Shown piece by piece: positions 1 through 5,670 of a stretch of 10,333 nucleotides of DNA; within the stretch, counting starts at the first letter, position 1; every line of letters begins with the position of its first letter. The DNA is taken from the NCBI GenBank assembly GCA_009786275.1, contig WQTL01000462.1:1-10333 (forward strand), read 5' to 3'. The notes under the pieces were generated by a model. The model saw only the letters and a program-made list of their open reading frames with translations. It did not search any database and was not told where the DNA came from. The DNA is from Bacillota bacterium (GTDB lineage Bacteria; Bacillota; Clostridia; Oscillospirales; Acutalibacteraceae). Position numbers and translations under genes: made by a program.

Positions 1-1
1 G

Positions 2-2212
2 CAGTTCTTTGTCTCCCGTATTCTTGCGGGGCATTTTGTAGACATGGCGGCGGCGCAAACCCGCCGCTATGGCCACAACCGCCGGGTGAAGGTGCGCATC
101 GTCTGGGAGCCGAAGAACGATAATCTGGCCTACACTCATTTCGAGCAAATCTGGATCAACGCGGGCCACCCCATGGTGAAGAAAAAACGCTCCCGTCCGG
201 AGCGCTACACCATGGTGTGCGGCCTGTTCACCCACGAGCTGGGGCACATCCTCTACACGGACTTCCTGTCCCCCCAGACCCAGCGCAACAAGCTGGCAAT
301 GGGTCAGTGGTATCCGGAGAAGCCCCTGCTGCGCAGCCGCGACGAACAACGCCACGAGGCTGACATCTGGGACTTCTGCAAAAAGGACCCCATGCACCTC
401 CAGGTACTGTGCCGCATAGCGCATAACCTGCACAACGTGCTGGAGGACGGGTACATCGACAACAAGATGATCACCCGTTACCCCGGGGTGTTGGGGCAGA
501 GTCTTCAGACCTGGAGCCAGTCTCAGTTTGAAGACGCGCCCACGCTCACGCAGCTGATAGAAGCGGAAGAAGCGGGCGACAGCCACATCTGGATCAACAT
601 CGTCAACCTGATTCTTTCCCACGCTCTGTGGGGTGAGCTGAAGTACGGCGATGAGCCCACCTCCGATGAGCGGGTTCAGACTGTTTTCGGCCTATTATCT
701 GAGTTGGACGATGCGCTCCTGAAACCATCCTCGAAGGAGCGGCTGAACACGGTCAATACGATCGTAGTCCGCTGCTGGCCTTACATCAAGGATTATATCG
801 AATGGTGTATCCAGGAGAGCAAGAAAAACGGTACGGGTGACCCCTCCGGCGTTGCCGCGGGCACGATGCCAAGCGCCAGCGCGGCGGCCGAGGGCGGGAC
901 CACTCCGGTGGCGGAAGCCCCAGGCACCAAACCCAAACTGGCCAACAAGGGCAAGCGCGCCGCGACCGCTCAGCTGGCGGCCGCCGCGGCGTCATCAAAC
1001 GATGATGAATCTGAGTCTGGGGAAGCCGCAGGCGGAACAGATGAAAATGAGTCTGAGTCTGGTGAGGGCACGAGCGGAGGCGCTGAAGGCGATCAGGAAA
1101 CTGAAGCCGGCGTCATCATGCCCCCGGGCGACGATGCGGCGGGAGAAACGCCCGCAAAGGCCCAGGATGTAAGCGCCGAAGAAACCGGGCGGATCCCCAT
1201 GACCGAAACCGATGACCTCTTCGAGCCCATGGGCGGCGAGGCCGAATTTGACGATGACTATGCCGGCACCGGCTACGACAATGCCGCGGCCGACATAGAG
1301 CGCCTGTTGGACCAAGTCGCCGAGGCCAAGGTTCATGAGGAGCTGGAGGACGCCCGCAAGCGGGAACTCAACGAACTGGCCAACAGCCTGAGTTACGGGA
1401 ACGTACATGCGGGCGTGCAGTTTAACGTGCATCGCATGAAAACGGTTGACGATGAGCTCAAAGAAAAGTATCAGACCATCGCCGGGCCGTTGCTGCAAAT
1501 ATCCAAACAGCTGCAGCGTTCCATCCTGCAGCAGCTCAAGGATCAGCGGCAGGGCGGCAAGCAGACCGGACTCCTCATGGGGCGGCGGCTGAATACCCCC
1601 GCGCTGCCCCGCAACGACGGTCGGGCGTTCTACAAAAACAATCTTCCGATTGAAGTCCCGCGTATCGCCGTGGCTTTGGTGGATGACGAATCCGGCAGCA
1701 TGAGCTCCAAGGATCGTGCCACCTATGCCCGTGCGGCGTCCATCATCCTCTATGATTTCTGCCGGGCGCTGGACATCCCCGTGATGGTCTATGGGCATTC
1801 GACAAGCGACTACGATGTGGACCTGTATTCCTATGCGGAGTTCGAGGCCATTGACCGCAACGACTGCTACCGCCTGATGGACATCAGCGCACGCGGTAGT
1901 AATCGCGACGGCGCGGCCTTGCGCTTTGTTGCTGAGCAGCTTTCCCGCAGGCAGGAGGAGGTCAAAATCCTCATGCTCATCTCCGACGGCCAGCCCGCTC
2001 ACATTGGTTACATGGGTACCGCCGCAGAGGAGGACCTGCGCGGGATCCAGCGTGAGTACGAGCGTAAAGGCTTGTTGTTCATTGCCGCCGCCATCGGCGA
2101 CGACCGGGAACACCTCCAACGCATTTATGGAAAAGGCTATATGGACATTTCCGATCTGACGCAATTGCCGATGAAGCTGACCAGCAGGATCAAGCGGTAT
2201 ATCCGCGTATAA
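2..2212 (+). CDS. HExxH metalloprotease-like / VWA-domain protein (CobT/NorD-like), 5' partial
   Basis: The frame is open from base 2. The first ATG (44) has no convincing Shine-Dalgarno, and the upstream in-frame residues look protein-like, so the gene probably starts left of the window. Numbering from that ATG, the N-terminal domain has HELGH at residues 64-68, a zinc-protease-type HExxH, followed by NVLEDGYID at 131-139, which could supply a further acidic ligand. Residues about 275-400 are a low-complexity Ala/Gly/Glu/Asp linker. The C-terminal part is a von Willebrand A domain: MIDAS D548-x-S550-x-S552, an SNRDGAAL segment and ISDGQP near 646-651. VWA proteins of this CobT/NorD type commonly act with a MoxR-family AAA+ ATPase on a metal-bound or protein substrate. 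No such ATPase is in the window, so it would have to lie upstream. The domain assignment is secure; the substrate and role in the element are unknown. Confidence 0.82.
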   Translation, partial: QFFVSRILAGHFVDMAAAQTRRYGHNRRVKVRIVWEPKNDNLAYTHFEQIWINAGHPMVKKKRSRPERYTMVCGLFTHELGHILYTDFLSPQTQRNKLAMGQWYPEKPLLRSRDEQRHEADIWDFCKKDPMHLQVLCRIAHNLHNVLEDGYIDNKMITRYPGVLGQSLQTWSQSQFEDAPTLTQLIEAEEAGDSHIWINIVNLILSHALWGELKYGDEPTSDERVQTVFGLLSELDDALLKPSSKERLNTVNTIVVRCWPYIKDYIEWCIQESKKNGTGDPSGVAAGTMPSASAAAEGGTTPVAEAPGTKPKLANKGKRAATAQLAAAAASSNDDESESGEAAGGTDENESESGEGTSGGAEGDQETEAGVIMPPGDDAAGETPAKAQDVSAEETGRIPMTETDDLFEPMGGEAEFDDDYAGTGYDNAAADIERLLDQVAEAKVHEELEDARKRELNELANSLSYGNVHAGVQFNVHRMKTVDDELKEKYQTIAGPLLQISKQLQRSILQQLKDQRQGGKQTGLLMGRRLNTPALPRNDGRAFYKNNLPIEVPRIAVALVDDESGSMSSKDRATYARAASIILYDFCRALDIPVMVYGHSTSDYDVDLYSYAEFEAIDRNDCYRLMDISARGSNRDGAALRFVAEQLSRRQEEVKILMLISDGQPAHIGYMGTAAEEDLRGIQREYERKGLLFIAAAIGDDREHLQRIYGKGYMDISDLTQLPMKLTSRIKRYIRV

Positions 2213-2220
2213 CTGACAAC

Positions 2221-2251
2221 ACGGCGGGGTGCTTCATACACATCCCGCCGT
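2221..2251 (+). other. Intercistronic RNA hairpin
   Basis: An 11-bp stem (ACGGCGGGGTG pairing with CATCCCGCCGT, one G-U pair) closes a 9-nt loop, 8 nt after the VWA stop codon and 20 nt before the methyltransferase start. It is followed by AAAATGAAA rather than a T-tract, so it does not fit a canonical intrinsic terminator. It could protect or mark the 3' end of the upstream message, or be a processing site in a polycistronic RNA. Confidence 0.55.
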
Positions 2252-2271
2252 AAAATGAAAGGAATTGAATT

Positions 2272-3189
2272 ATGAATGCACTGACCAGCGTGGTATCCTA
2301 CCCCGAGCGCGGTGCCGGCGGCGATAACCGCTATCGCGGCAACTGCTCGCCCAAGCTCATAGAGGACCTGATTGCTCATTTCGGCACGAAGGAGATCTGT
2401 GACTACATGTGCGGCAGCAATACCACCCGCGACGCCGCAGCCAATCTGGGCATCGCAAGCCGTACCTACGACCTTCACAGCGGCTTCGACCTGCTCAACC
2501 ACGACATCCCGGAGCGGCCCGGCTTCATCTTCTGGCATCCGCCCTACCACGACATCATCACGTATTCCGATGTGATGTACAGCGCGCAGGCGGTGCAGTC
2601 CAAGTTCGGGTATGACCCGCGGGAGAGCGACCTTTCGCGTATCCCTACCTGGGAGGCCTTCGTGGCGGCGATGAACCGCTGTATGATGAAGCAATTCTAC
2701 GCCCTGAACCGGGGCGGCCGCATGGCGGTGCTGGTGGGCGATATCAAGAAGAAGGGAAAGCTCTACAGTATGCTCTTTGAGCTTGTCAAGCCCGGCACCC
2801 TGGAAAACGTCGTCATCAAAACACAACACAACTGCGTATCCGACAGCAGGAGCTACGGCGGCAAATTCATCCCTATCGTGCATGAATACCTGCTGCTCTT
2901 GCGAAAGGACGCCCCGCTGGTGTTCCCCGTGCTCGTCACGCAGCCCCATACCCTTGACATCCGCGATATGCCCAAAGCCACCTGGAAAGACGTTGTGGCG
3001 GCGGTTATCGCGGAATGCGGCGGCCAGGCAGATCTCAGCGGCATCTATGCCAAGGTGGAGGGCTACAAGCGAACCCAGGGCAACGAGCACTGGCACGAAA
3101 AAGTGCGGCAGACGCTGCAACGGTACACGAGCCTGTTTTACAGTCCCCAGCGCGGGGTTTGGCGGCTTGTCAGGGAGGCGGTAGCATGA
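2272..3189 (+). CDS. DNA methyltransferase (N4/N6 amino type) with C-terminal winged-helix-like domain
   Basis: A predicted S-adenosylmethionine-dependent DNA methylase. Residues 44-52 (DYMCGSNTT) resemble the cofactor-binding motif I seen as DPFCGSGTT in amino-methyltransferases. Residues 89-92 (HPPY) sit where the catalytic [DNS]PP[YFW] motif IV is expected, after a hydrophobic strand (FIFW). A GNCSPKLIEDLI segment at 23-34 resembles motif X, giving an apparent order X-I-IV. Residues about 225-305 look like a small winged-helix domain (TWKDVVAAVIAECGG, then GVWRL at the end), possibly for DNA recognition. The start is preceded by AAAGGAATTGAATT. No restriction endonuclease is adjacent, so it looks like an orphan methylase protecting or marking the mobile element. 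The His in place of Asp/Asn/Ser in motif IV is unusual. The class and target base are unknown. Confidence 0.75.
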   Translation: MNALTSVVSYPERGAGGDNRYRGNCSPKLIEDLIAHFGTKEICDYMCGSNTTRDAAANLGIASRTYDLHSGFDLLNHDIPERPGFIFWHPPYHDIITYSDVMYSAQAVQSKFGYDPRESDLSRIPTWEAFVAAMNRCMMKQFYALNRGGRMAVLVGDIKKKGKLYSMLFELVKPGTLENVVIKTQHNCVSDSRSYGGKFIPIVHEYLLLLRKDAPLVFPVLVTQPHTLDIRDMPKATWKDVVAAVIAECGGQADLSGIYAKVEGYKRTQGNEHWHEKVRQTLQRYTSLFYSPQRGVWRLVREAVA

Positions 3190-3584
3190 TCCAGTACAAA
3201 TGCGCCGACTTCGATAATTTTTCCTGTTGCTGCCCATACAACCGCTACGATTCGGAAGGAGCGGTTGAACGCATTTGCGAGCATCCGGATCCGGCTGACA
3301 AGGACGGCGAGAGCGATGGTGACGGCAATTGGATCGTCAAGTGCGTTGACTGGAACTGCCCGCTGTGCCTGAGCGTTGAGCAGGAAGACGAGGGCCGCGA
3401 TGACGTCGATTGGGACGACTATACACATGTCTTCCCGGTCTCGGAATTTGGGGACCCCGACCTTGTGCTCGTATATATCGGTCAAGACGCGCCTGAAGGC
3501 GCCCTCGAGGCATGGAACGACTACGACAGATGGATGAACCGCTATAATCCGGACTGGAAGCCAAAGGAGGAATTGCATGTTTGA
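3186..3584 (+). CDS. Small Cys-rich acidic protein of unknown function
   Basis: The start ATG overlaps the methyltransferase stop as ATGA and is preceded by AGGGAGGCGG, so translation is probably coupled. The same frame is open further upstream, but that part lies inside the methyltransferase gene and has no better start. The 132-residue product has Cys at 6, 14, 15, 16, 31, 53, 58 and 61. A WNCPLC pair near 56-61 and the CCC cluster suggest metal binding, most simply zinc, or a structural disulfide/metal knuckle. The middle and C-terminal parts are rich in Asp, Glu and aromatic residues, with no membrane segment or signal peptide. I do not recognise the family. It overlaps the next gene by 8 bp, which places it inside the same cargo operon. 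Confidence 0.72.
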   Translation: MIQYKCADFDNFSCCCPYNRYDSEGAVERICEHPDPADKDGESDGDGNWIVKCVDWNCPLCLSVEQEDEGRDDVDWDDYTHVFPVSEFGDPDLVLVYIGQDAPEGALEAWNDYDRWMNRYNPDWKPKEELHV

Positions 3585-3801
3585 TACCCTGCAGCTCATC
3601 GGCGGGCTCATCCTCGCCGTGGGCTACATACCGCAGATCATCCAGCTCATCCGCACAAAGTCCTGCAAGGACCTGAACCTCAATACCTACGCCACCGTCT
3701 TTCTTGGCATTGCGCTGATGGAGGCTTATGCCATTAACCTGGCAGCACACGGCGCGGGAGCGATGTTCCTGGTCACCAACAGCATGGCCCTCGCGTTTTA
3801 A
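3577..3801 (+). CDS. SemiSWEET / PQ-loop (MtN3-like) membrane protein, C-terminus displaced by a +1 frameshift
   Basis: The ATG is preceded by a near-perfect AAAGGAGGAATTGC ribosome site and overlaps the previous gene by 8 bp. The 74-residue product has TM1 at about 5-25 with the PQ motif (GYIPQIIQLIRTKS, Pro19-Gln20), TM2 at about 35-56 and the first half of TM3 from about 61. SemiSWEETs are three-helix proteins that dimerise into small-sugar or metabolite transporters of the inner membrane. The frame stops at TAA 3799-3801, in the middle of TM3. Skipping one T of the TTTT run at 3796-3799 opens the +1 frame, which supplies NGVLCGLILKYKKGAKTK and stops at TGA 3854-3856, overlapping the next ATG as ATGA. 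The joined product would be 92 residues, the usual family length. The gene is therefore either a recent frameshift pseudogene, a sequencing error, or recoded. Confidence 0.8.
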   Translation: MFDTLQLIGGLILAVGYIPQIIQLIRTKSCKDLNLNTYATVFLGIALMEAYAINLAAHGAGAMFLVTNSMALAF

Positions 3802-3852
3802 CGGGGTGCTGTGCGGGCTTATCCTAAAATATAAAAAAGGAGCTAAAACAAA

Positions 3853-4080
3853 ATGAGAACAGTGCAAGCGAACCTGCGCAGCCTGCAGGAGCAAACCGAT
3901 CCGAAAAGCGGCGACTTCGGCCACCGCGCGGCGGAGGTCAACATCATCAGCCACGTGGACAATAACAACGTCATCGCGGAAGTCCAGGGTGTCCGCTGCC
4001 GGGCGATTTTCAATCCCTTCGTAGGCCAATATTTCGTGGATGACGTGGACGGCAGGATCGAGGAGGGCGGCGCGCAATGA
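3853..4080 (+). CDS. Small protein equivalent to the N-terminal half of the downstream DUF3846 gene
   Basis: Seventy-five residues, started by AAAAAAGGAGCTAAAACAAA before ATG. Residues 28-62 align without gaps to residues 22-56 of the protein at 4520-5080; I count 14 of 35 identical by hand, including EV at the start, G46-V47, A51-I52, P55, G58 and YFV at 60-62. The segment looks like a small beta-rich domain and has no recognisable catalytic residues. The stop overlaps the next start as ATGA, so this protein and the following DUF3846 protein are probably made in a fixed ratio and may act as a complex. Its own start also overlaps the ancestral stop of the SemiSWEET frame. The function is unknown. 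Confidence 0.72.
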   Translation: MRTVQANLRSLQEQTDPKSGDFGHRAAEVNIISHVDNNNVIAEVQGVRCRAIFNPFVGQYFVDDVDGRIEEGGAQ

Positions 4081-4439
4081 TGAAAACCATCATGATCCGG
4101 CCCGACGGCACCGCGTCCGTCAAGAAACTTTCCGACTTCAAGGCGCTGAATGTACATTTCAATGGGCTTGTCGAACGCGTCACATCGCCCCGCTTGCCGC
4201 AGCCTTTTTGCATGGGAGTTGACGAAGAGGGCAAGTGCAAGGGCCTGCCGCGTAACGACTTCGGTTCGTGGCTCTATGGCGTTGACAAGCACGGCGAGAT
4301 CATCGTTGGCGATGTGTTTCTTCTGAAGACCGAGAAGGATTCGGAAGGCTATTACCTCGCCGGCCTGACCGATCAGGACATCCACCATCTCGCGGGACGC
4401 TTCCAGCTGGAACTTGTTCCGGCGGCGGCTGACGCATAG
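4077..4439 (+). CDS. DUF3846 domain protein
   Basis: A 120-residue protein with the features I associate with DUF3846, a short domain common in phages, plasmids and conjugative elements of Firmicutes. It opens with a strand containing IRPDG, then has PQPFCMGVDEEG at 41-52, GLPRNDFGSWLYG at 56-68 and IIVGDVFLLK at 75-84. The C-terminal 35 residues (LAGLTDQDIHHLAGRF) form a helix-rich tail. The ATG overlaps the previous stop; an alternative ATG lies one codon later. It is the split counterpart of residues about 66-181 of the protein at 4520-5080. No biochemical role is established for the domain. An intrinsic terminator begins 13 nt after its stop, so it is the likely end of one transcript. Confidence 0.8.
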   Translation: MMKTIMIRPDGTASVKKLSDFKALNVHFNGLVERVTSPRLPQPFCMGVDEEGKCKGLPRNDFGSWLYGVDKHGEIIVGDVFLLKTEKDSEGYYLAGLTDQDIHHLAGRFQLELVPAAADA

Positions 4440-4452
4440 TATCAGGAAACAA

Positions 4453-4485
4453 GGCGCTTTTTCCTCACGGAAAGGGCGTCTTTTT
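4453..4485 (+). terminator. Intrinsic terminator after the first DUF3846 gene
   Basis: A 12-bp stem (GGCGCTTTTTCC pairing with GGAAAGGGCGTC, three G-U pairs) with loop TCAC is followed directly by TTTTT. The geometry is that of a Rho-independent terminator on the + strand. I see no clear promoter between it and the next gene at 4520, so some readthrough is probably needed to express that gene. Confidence 0.78.
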
Positions 4486-4519
4486 CATATCAAAAATATT
4501 TTACAAAGGAGCACACACC

Positions 4520-5080
4520 ATGAAACAGAAAGTCAAAGCAACCCTGTTCGGCCTTGGGCAAGGCATACTCGACGGCAAAGTGGAGGTCACCATCGTCAGC
4601 AAAATGAGCGACGGCGGGTTCGTTGTGGAGTACGAGGGCGTACACTACCAAGCCATCCGCAAGCCTGAATCGGGCGAGTATTTCGTAAACCTGGACAGCA
4701 AGGTCAATCCTCCGCTGACGATTCTCCTGGTCCGCCCCGACCGTTCCGCGCACGTCAAGGACATCACCGACATCGTTGAACTCCGCTGCATCCTGCACCA
4801 GAACTATGACATCATTTCCACGCGCCGCCTGCCCGAACCGTACTGCATGGCCCGAAAAGAGGAGTATGCCTGCATCGGCTTGCCGGTCAACGACGTCGGC
4901 TCGTGGATCGCGCTTTCGGACGAAACCTGCCTTAACGTCGAGGGCGATGTCATTCTGATGAAGCGCAAGACCCCGACCGATCCGAAAGCGACCGTCCTCG
5001 CCAGCTTGACGGAAAAGAACATCCAGTATCTCGTCGAGCACTTCGATTTGGATTTTGTATTAGAGGACGATCCGGCATAA
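4520..5080 (+). CDS. Two-domain DUF3846 protein (fused paralogue of the two preceding genes)
   Basis: A 186-residue protein starting after AAAGGAGCACACACC. Residues about 20-62 match the protein at 3853-4080, and residues about 66-181 match the DUF3846 protein at 4077-4439. Shared landmarks in the second part are VRPDR/IRPDG, RLPEPYCM/RLPQPFCM, GLPVNDVGSW/GLPRNDFGSW, GDVILMK/GDVFLLK and the C-terminal LASLTEKNIQYLVEHF helix. One locus therefore carries the same module in split and fused form, a Rosetta-stone indication that the two split products interact. It is separated from its paralogues by a terminator and followed by another hairpin. The function is unknown; a role in mobile-element upkeep or host interference would be speculation. 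Confidence 0.82.
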   Translation: MKQKVKATLFGLGQGILDGKVEVTIVSKMSDGGFVVEYEGVHYQAIRKPESGEYFVNLDSKVNPPLTILLVRPDRSAHVKDITDIVELRCILHQNYDIISTRRLPEPYCMARKEEYACIGLPVNDVGSWIALSDETCLNVEGDVILMKRKTPTDPKATVLASLTEKNIQYLVEHFDLDFVLEDDPA

Positions 5081-5088
5081 CGGCGAAA

Positions 5089-5132
5089 GGCAGGAGCGCT
5101 CTCCTTCGCGGGAGGGCGCCCCCGCCTTATTC
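5089..5132 (+). terminator. Hairpin terminator between convergent genes
   Basis: A 16-position stem with two A-C mismatches (GGCAGGAGCGCTCTCC against GGAGGGCGCCCCCGCC) closes loop TTCGCG and is followed by TTATTC. It lies 8 nt after the + strand DUF3846 stop and just past the end of the convergent - strand gene. On the - strand the stem leads into TTTCGCC. It probably ends the + strand transcript and may act in both directions. The weak T-tract lowers confidence. Confidence 0.6.
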
Positions 5133-5138
5133 GCGCAC

Positions 5139-5504
5139 TCATTTTTTACTCCACTTCGCCGGTTTTCTCGAATTGGCAAAAGGTCTCGCCAAGCGCCCAT
5201 CTTGGCTGATCACCTGCATCAGGGCGTCCCCATATAGTGCTGCATCTTTCAGTTGAATGAAGCTGCAGTTGTTATACATGGGACTATAATTGCCCTGGGT
5301 TACTCCGTCGGCGTGAATGGCGGGGCTGTTGTCGCCGGTCGTTGCGGCGGAATTGCGCTTGGCAACCGCTCTTTTTTTCGCGAACGCAATCGTGCTCGCG
5401 GCGCCCGCCGCGCCGCCGCCCAAAAGCGCCGGAATTACAACGCTGAGCAAAACCTTCATGTCAGCGTTCTGAAATAGTTCAATGAGCCATGCCTTCCAAT
5501 CCAT
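5139..5504 (-). CDS. Small single-pass membrane protein of unknown function, divergent from the NLR
   Basis: A 121-residue protein preceded on the - strand by AAAGGGTGAATTTTT before ATG. Residues about 17-42 form one hydrophobic helix (VLLSVVIPALLGGGAAGAAS) ending in a basic KKRAVAKR stretch. By the positive-inside rule this predicts a short N-terminal segment outside and a cytoplasmic C-terminal domain. The cytoplasmic part has two related motifs 14 residues apart, GDNSP at 57-61 and GNYSP at 71-75, in a Gly/Asn-rich segment that looks like beta repeats, then a basic tail ending in KWSKK. There is no signal-peptidase site, lipobox or enzyme motif. It diverges from the STAND ATPase with a 166-bp gap, so the two probably share a regulatory region. 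A membrane effector or sensor partner is a reasonable inference, not shown. Confidence 0.68.
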   Translation of the reverse strand: MDWKAWLIELFQNADMKVLLSVVIPALLGGGAAGAASTIAFAKKRAVAKRNSAATTGDNSPAIHADGVTQGNYSPMYNNCSFIQLKDAALYGDALMQVISQDGRLARPFANSRKPAKWSKK

Positions 5505-5536
5505 AAAAATTCACCCTTTCATTTCTCTGAAATTTC

Positions 5537-5545
5537 TGCTATACT
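5537..5545 (+). promoter_or_regulatory. Candidate extended -10 promoter for the NLR gene
   Basis: TGCTATACT fits the extended -10 pattern TGnTATAAT with one mismatch. The -35 region (CTTTCA at 18 bp) is weak, as is usual for extended -10 promoters. The start of transcription would be near 5552, giving a leader of about 120 nt before the NLR start. A GAAATTTC palindrome (5529-5536) lies just upstream in the spacer. Confidence 0.5.
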
Positions 5546-5554
5546 GTTAGGCAA

Positions 5555-5574
5555 GGGACGTCCCGCGGAGCTCC
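5555..5574. promoter_or_regulatory. Adjacent palindromes at the predicted NLR transcription start
   Basis: GGGACGTCCC (5555-5564) is a perfect 10-bp palindrome. GGAGCTCC (5567-5574) is a perfect 8-bp palindrome two bases further on, with CCGCGG bridging them. They lie immediately downstream of the predicted start of transcription, where a repressor would block the polymerase. No dedicated regulator gene is adjacent. An operator is inferred only from symmetry and position. Confidence 0.4.
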
Positions 5575-5605
5575 AGCGCGATATCCATGTGCATATTCTA
5601 CATGA

Positions 5606-5647
5606 TCGCAAAAATTCGCAAAGGACAGTTGAGGACACCAGAGGACA
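5606..5647. repeat. 10-bp-phased direct repeats in the NLR leader (TCGCAAA x2, AGGACA x3)
   Basis: TCGCAAA occurs at 5606-5612 and 5616-5622. AGGACA occurs at 5622-5627, 5632-5637 and 5642-5647. Every copy is exactly 10 bp from the next of its kind, so all lie on one face of the DNA helix. The block ends 13 bp before the NLR ribosome site. It could be a cooperative protein-binding array or an RNA-level control element in the leader. The phase is not a multiple of three, so it is not coding periodicity. Confidence 0.5.
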
Positions 5648-5670
5648 AAACACAATTGGGGAGGAATTGC

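Noticed and set aside
1005..1075. Repetitive GAATCTGAGTCTGG-like sequence in the VWA gene
   Set aside because: It encodes the low-complexity Glu/Ser/Gly linker and stays in frame; no independent repeat element is needed.
995..2164. A 389-codon open frame on the - strand opposite the VWA gene
   Set aside because: It lies wholly antisense to a gene with clear domains, and its translation shows no recognisable motif; GC-rich genes commonly leave long open antisense frames.
2137..3237. A 366-codon open frame on the - strand opposite the methyltransferase
   Set aside because: Antisense to a gene with methylase motifs and good ribosome site; it crosses several real gene boundaries and the product is His/Arg/Val-rich without domains.
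3563..3579. A 14-base identity (GGAGGAATTGCATG) shared between the SemiSWEET start and the NLR start
   Set aside because: It is just the ribosome site plus start codon; a strong Shine-Dalgarno constrains most of the bases, so it is not evidence of a mobile repeat or attachment site.
5587..5670. Upstream in-frame ATG adding 28 residues to the NLR
   Set aside because: No ribosome site precedes it, the added residues are encoded by the phased repeats, and ATG 5671 has an excellent GGGGAGGA site.
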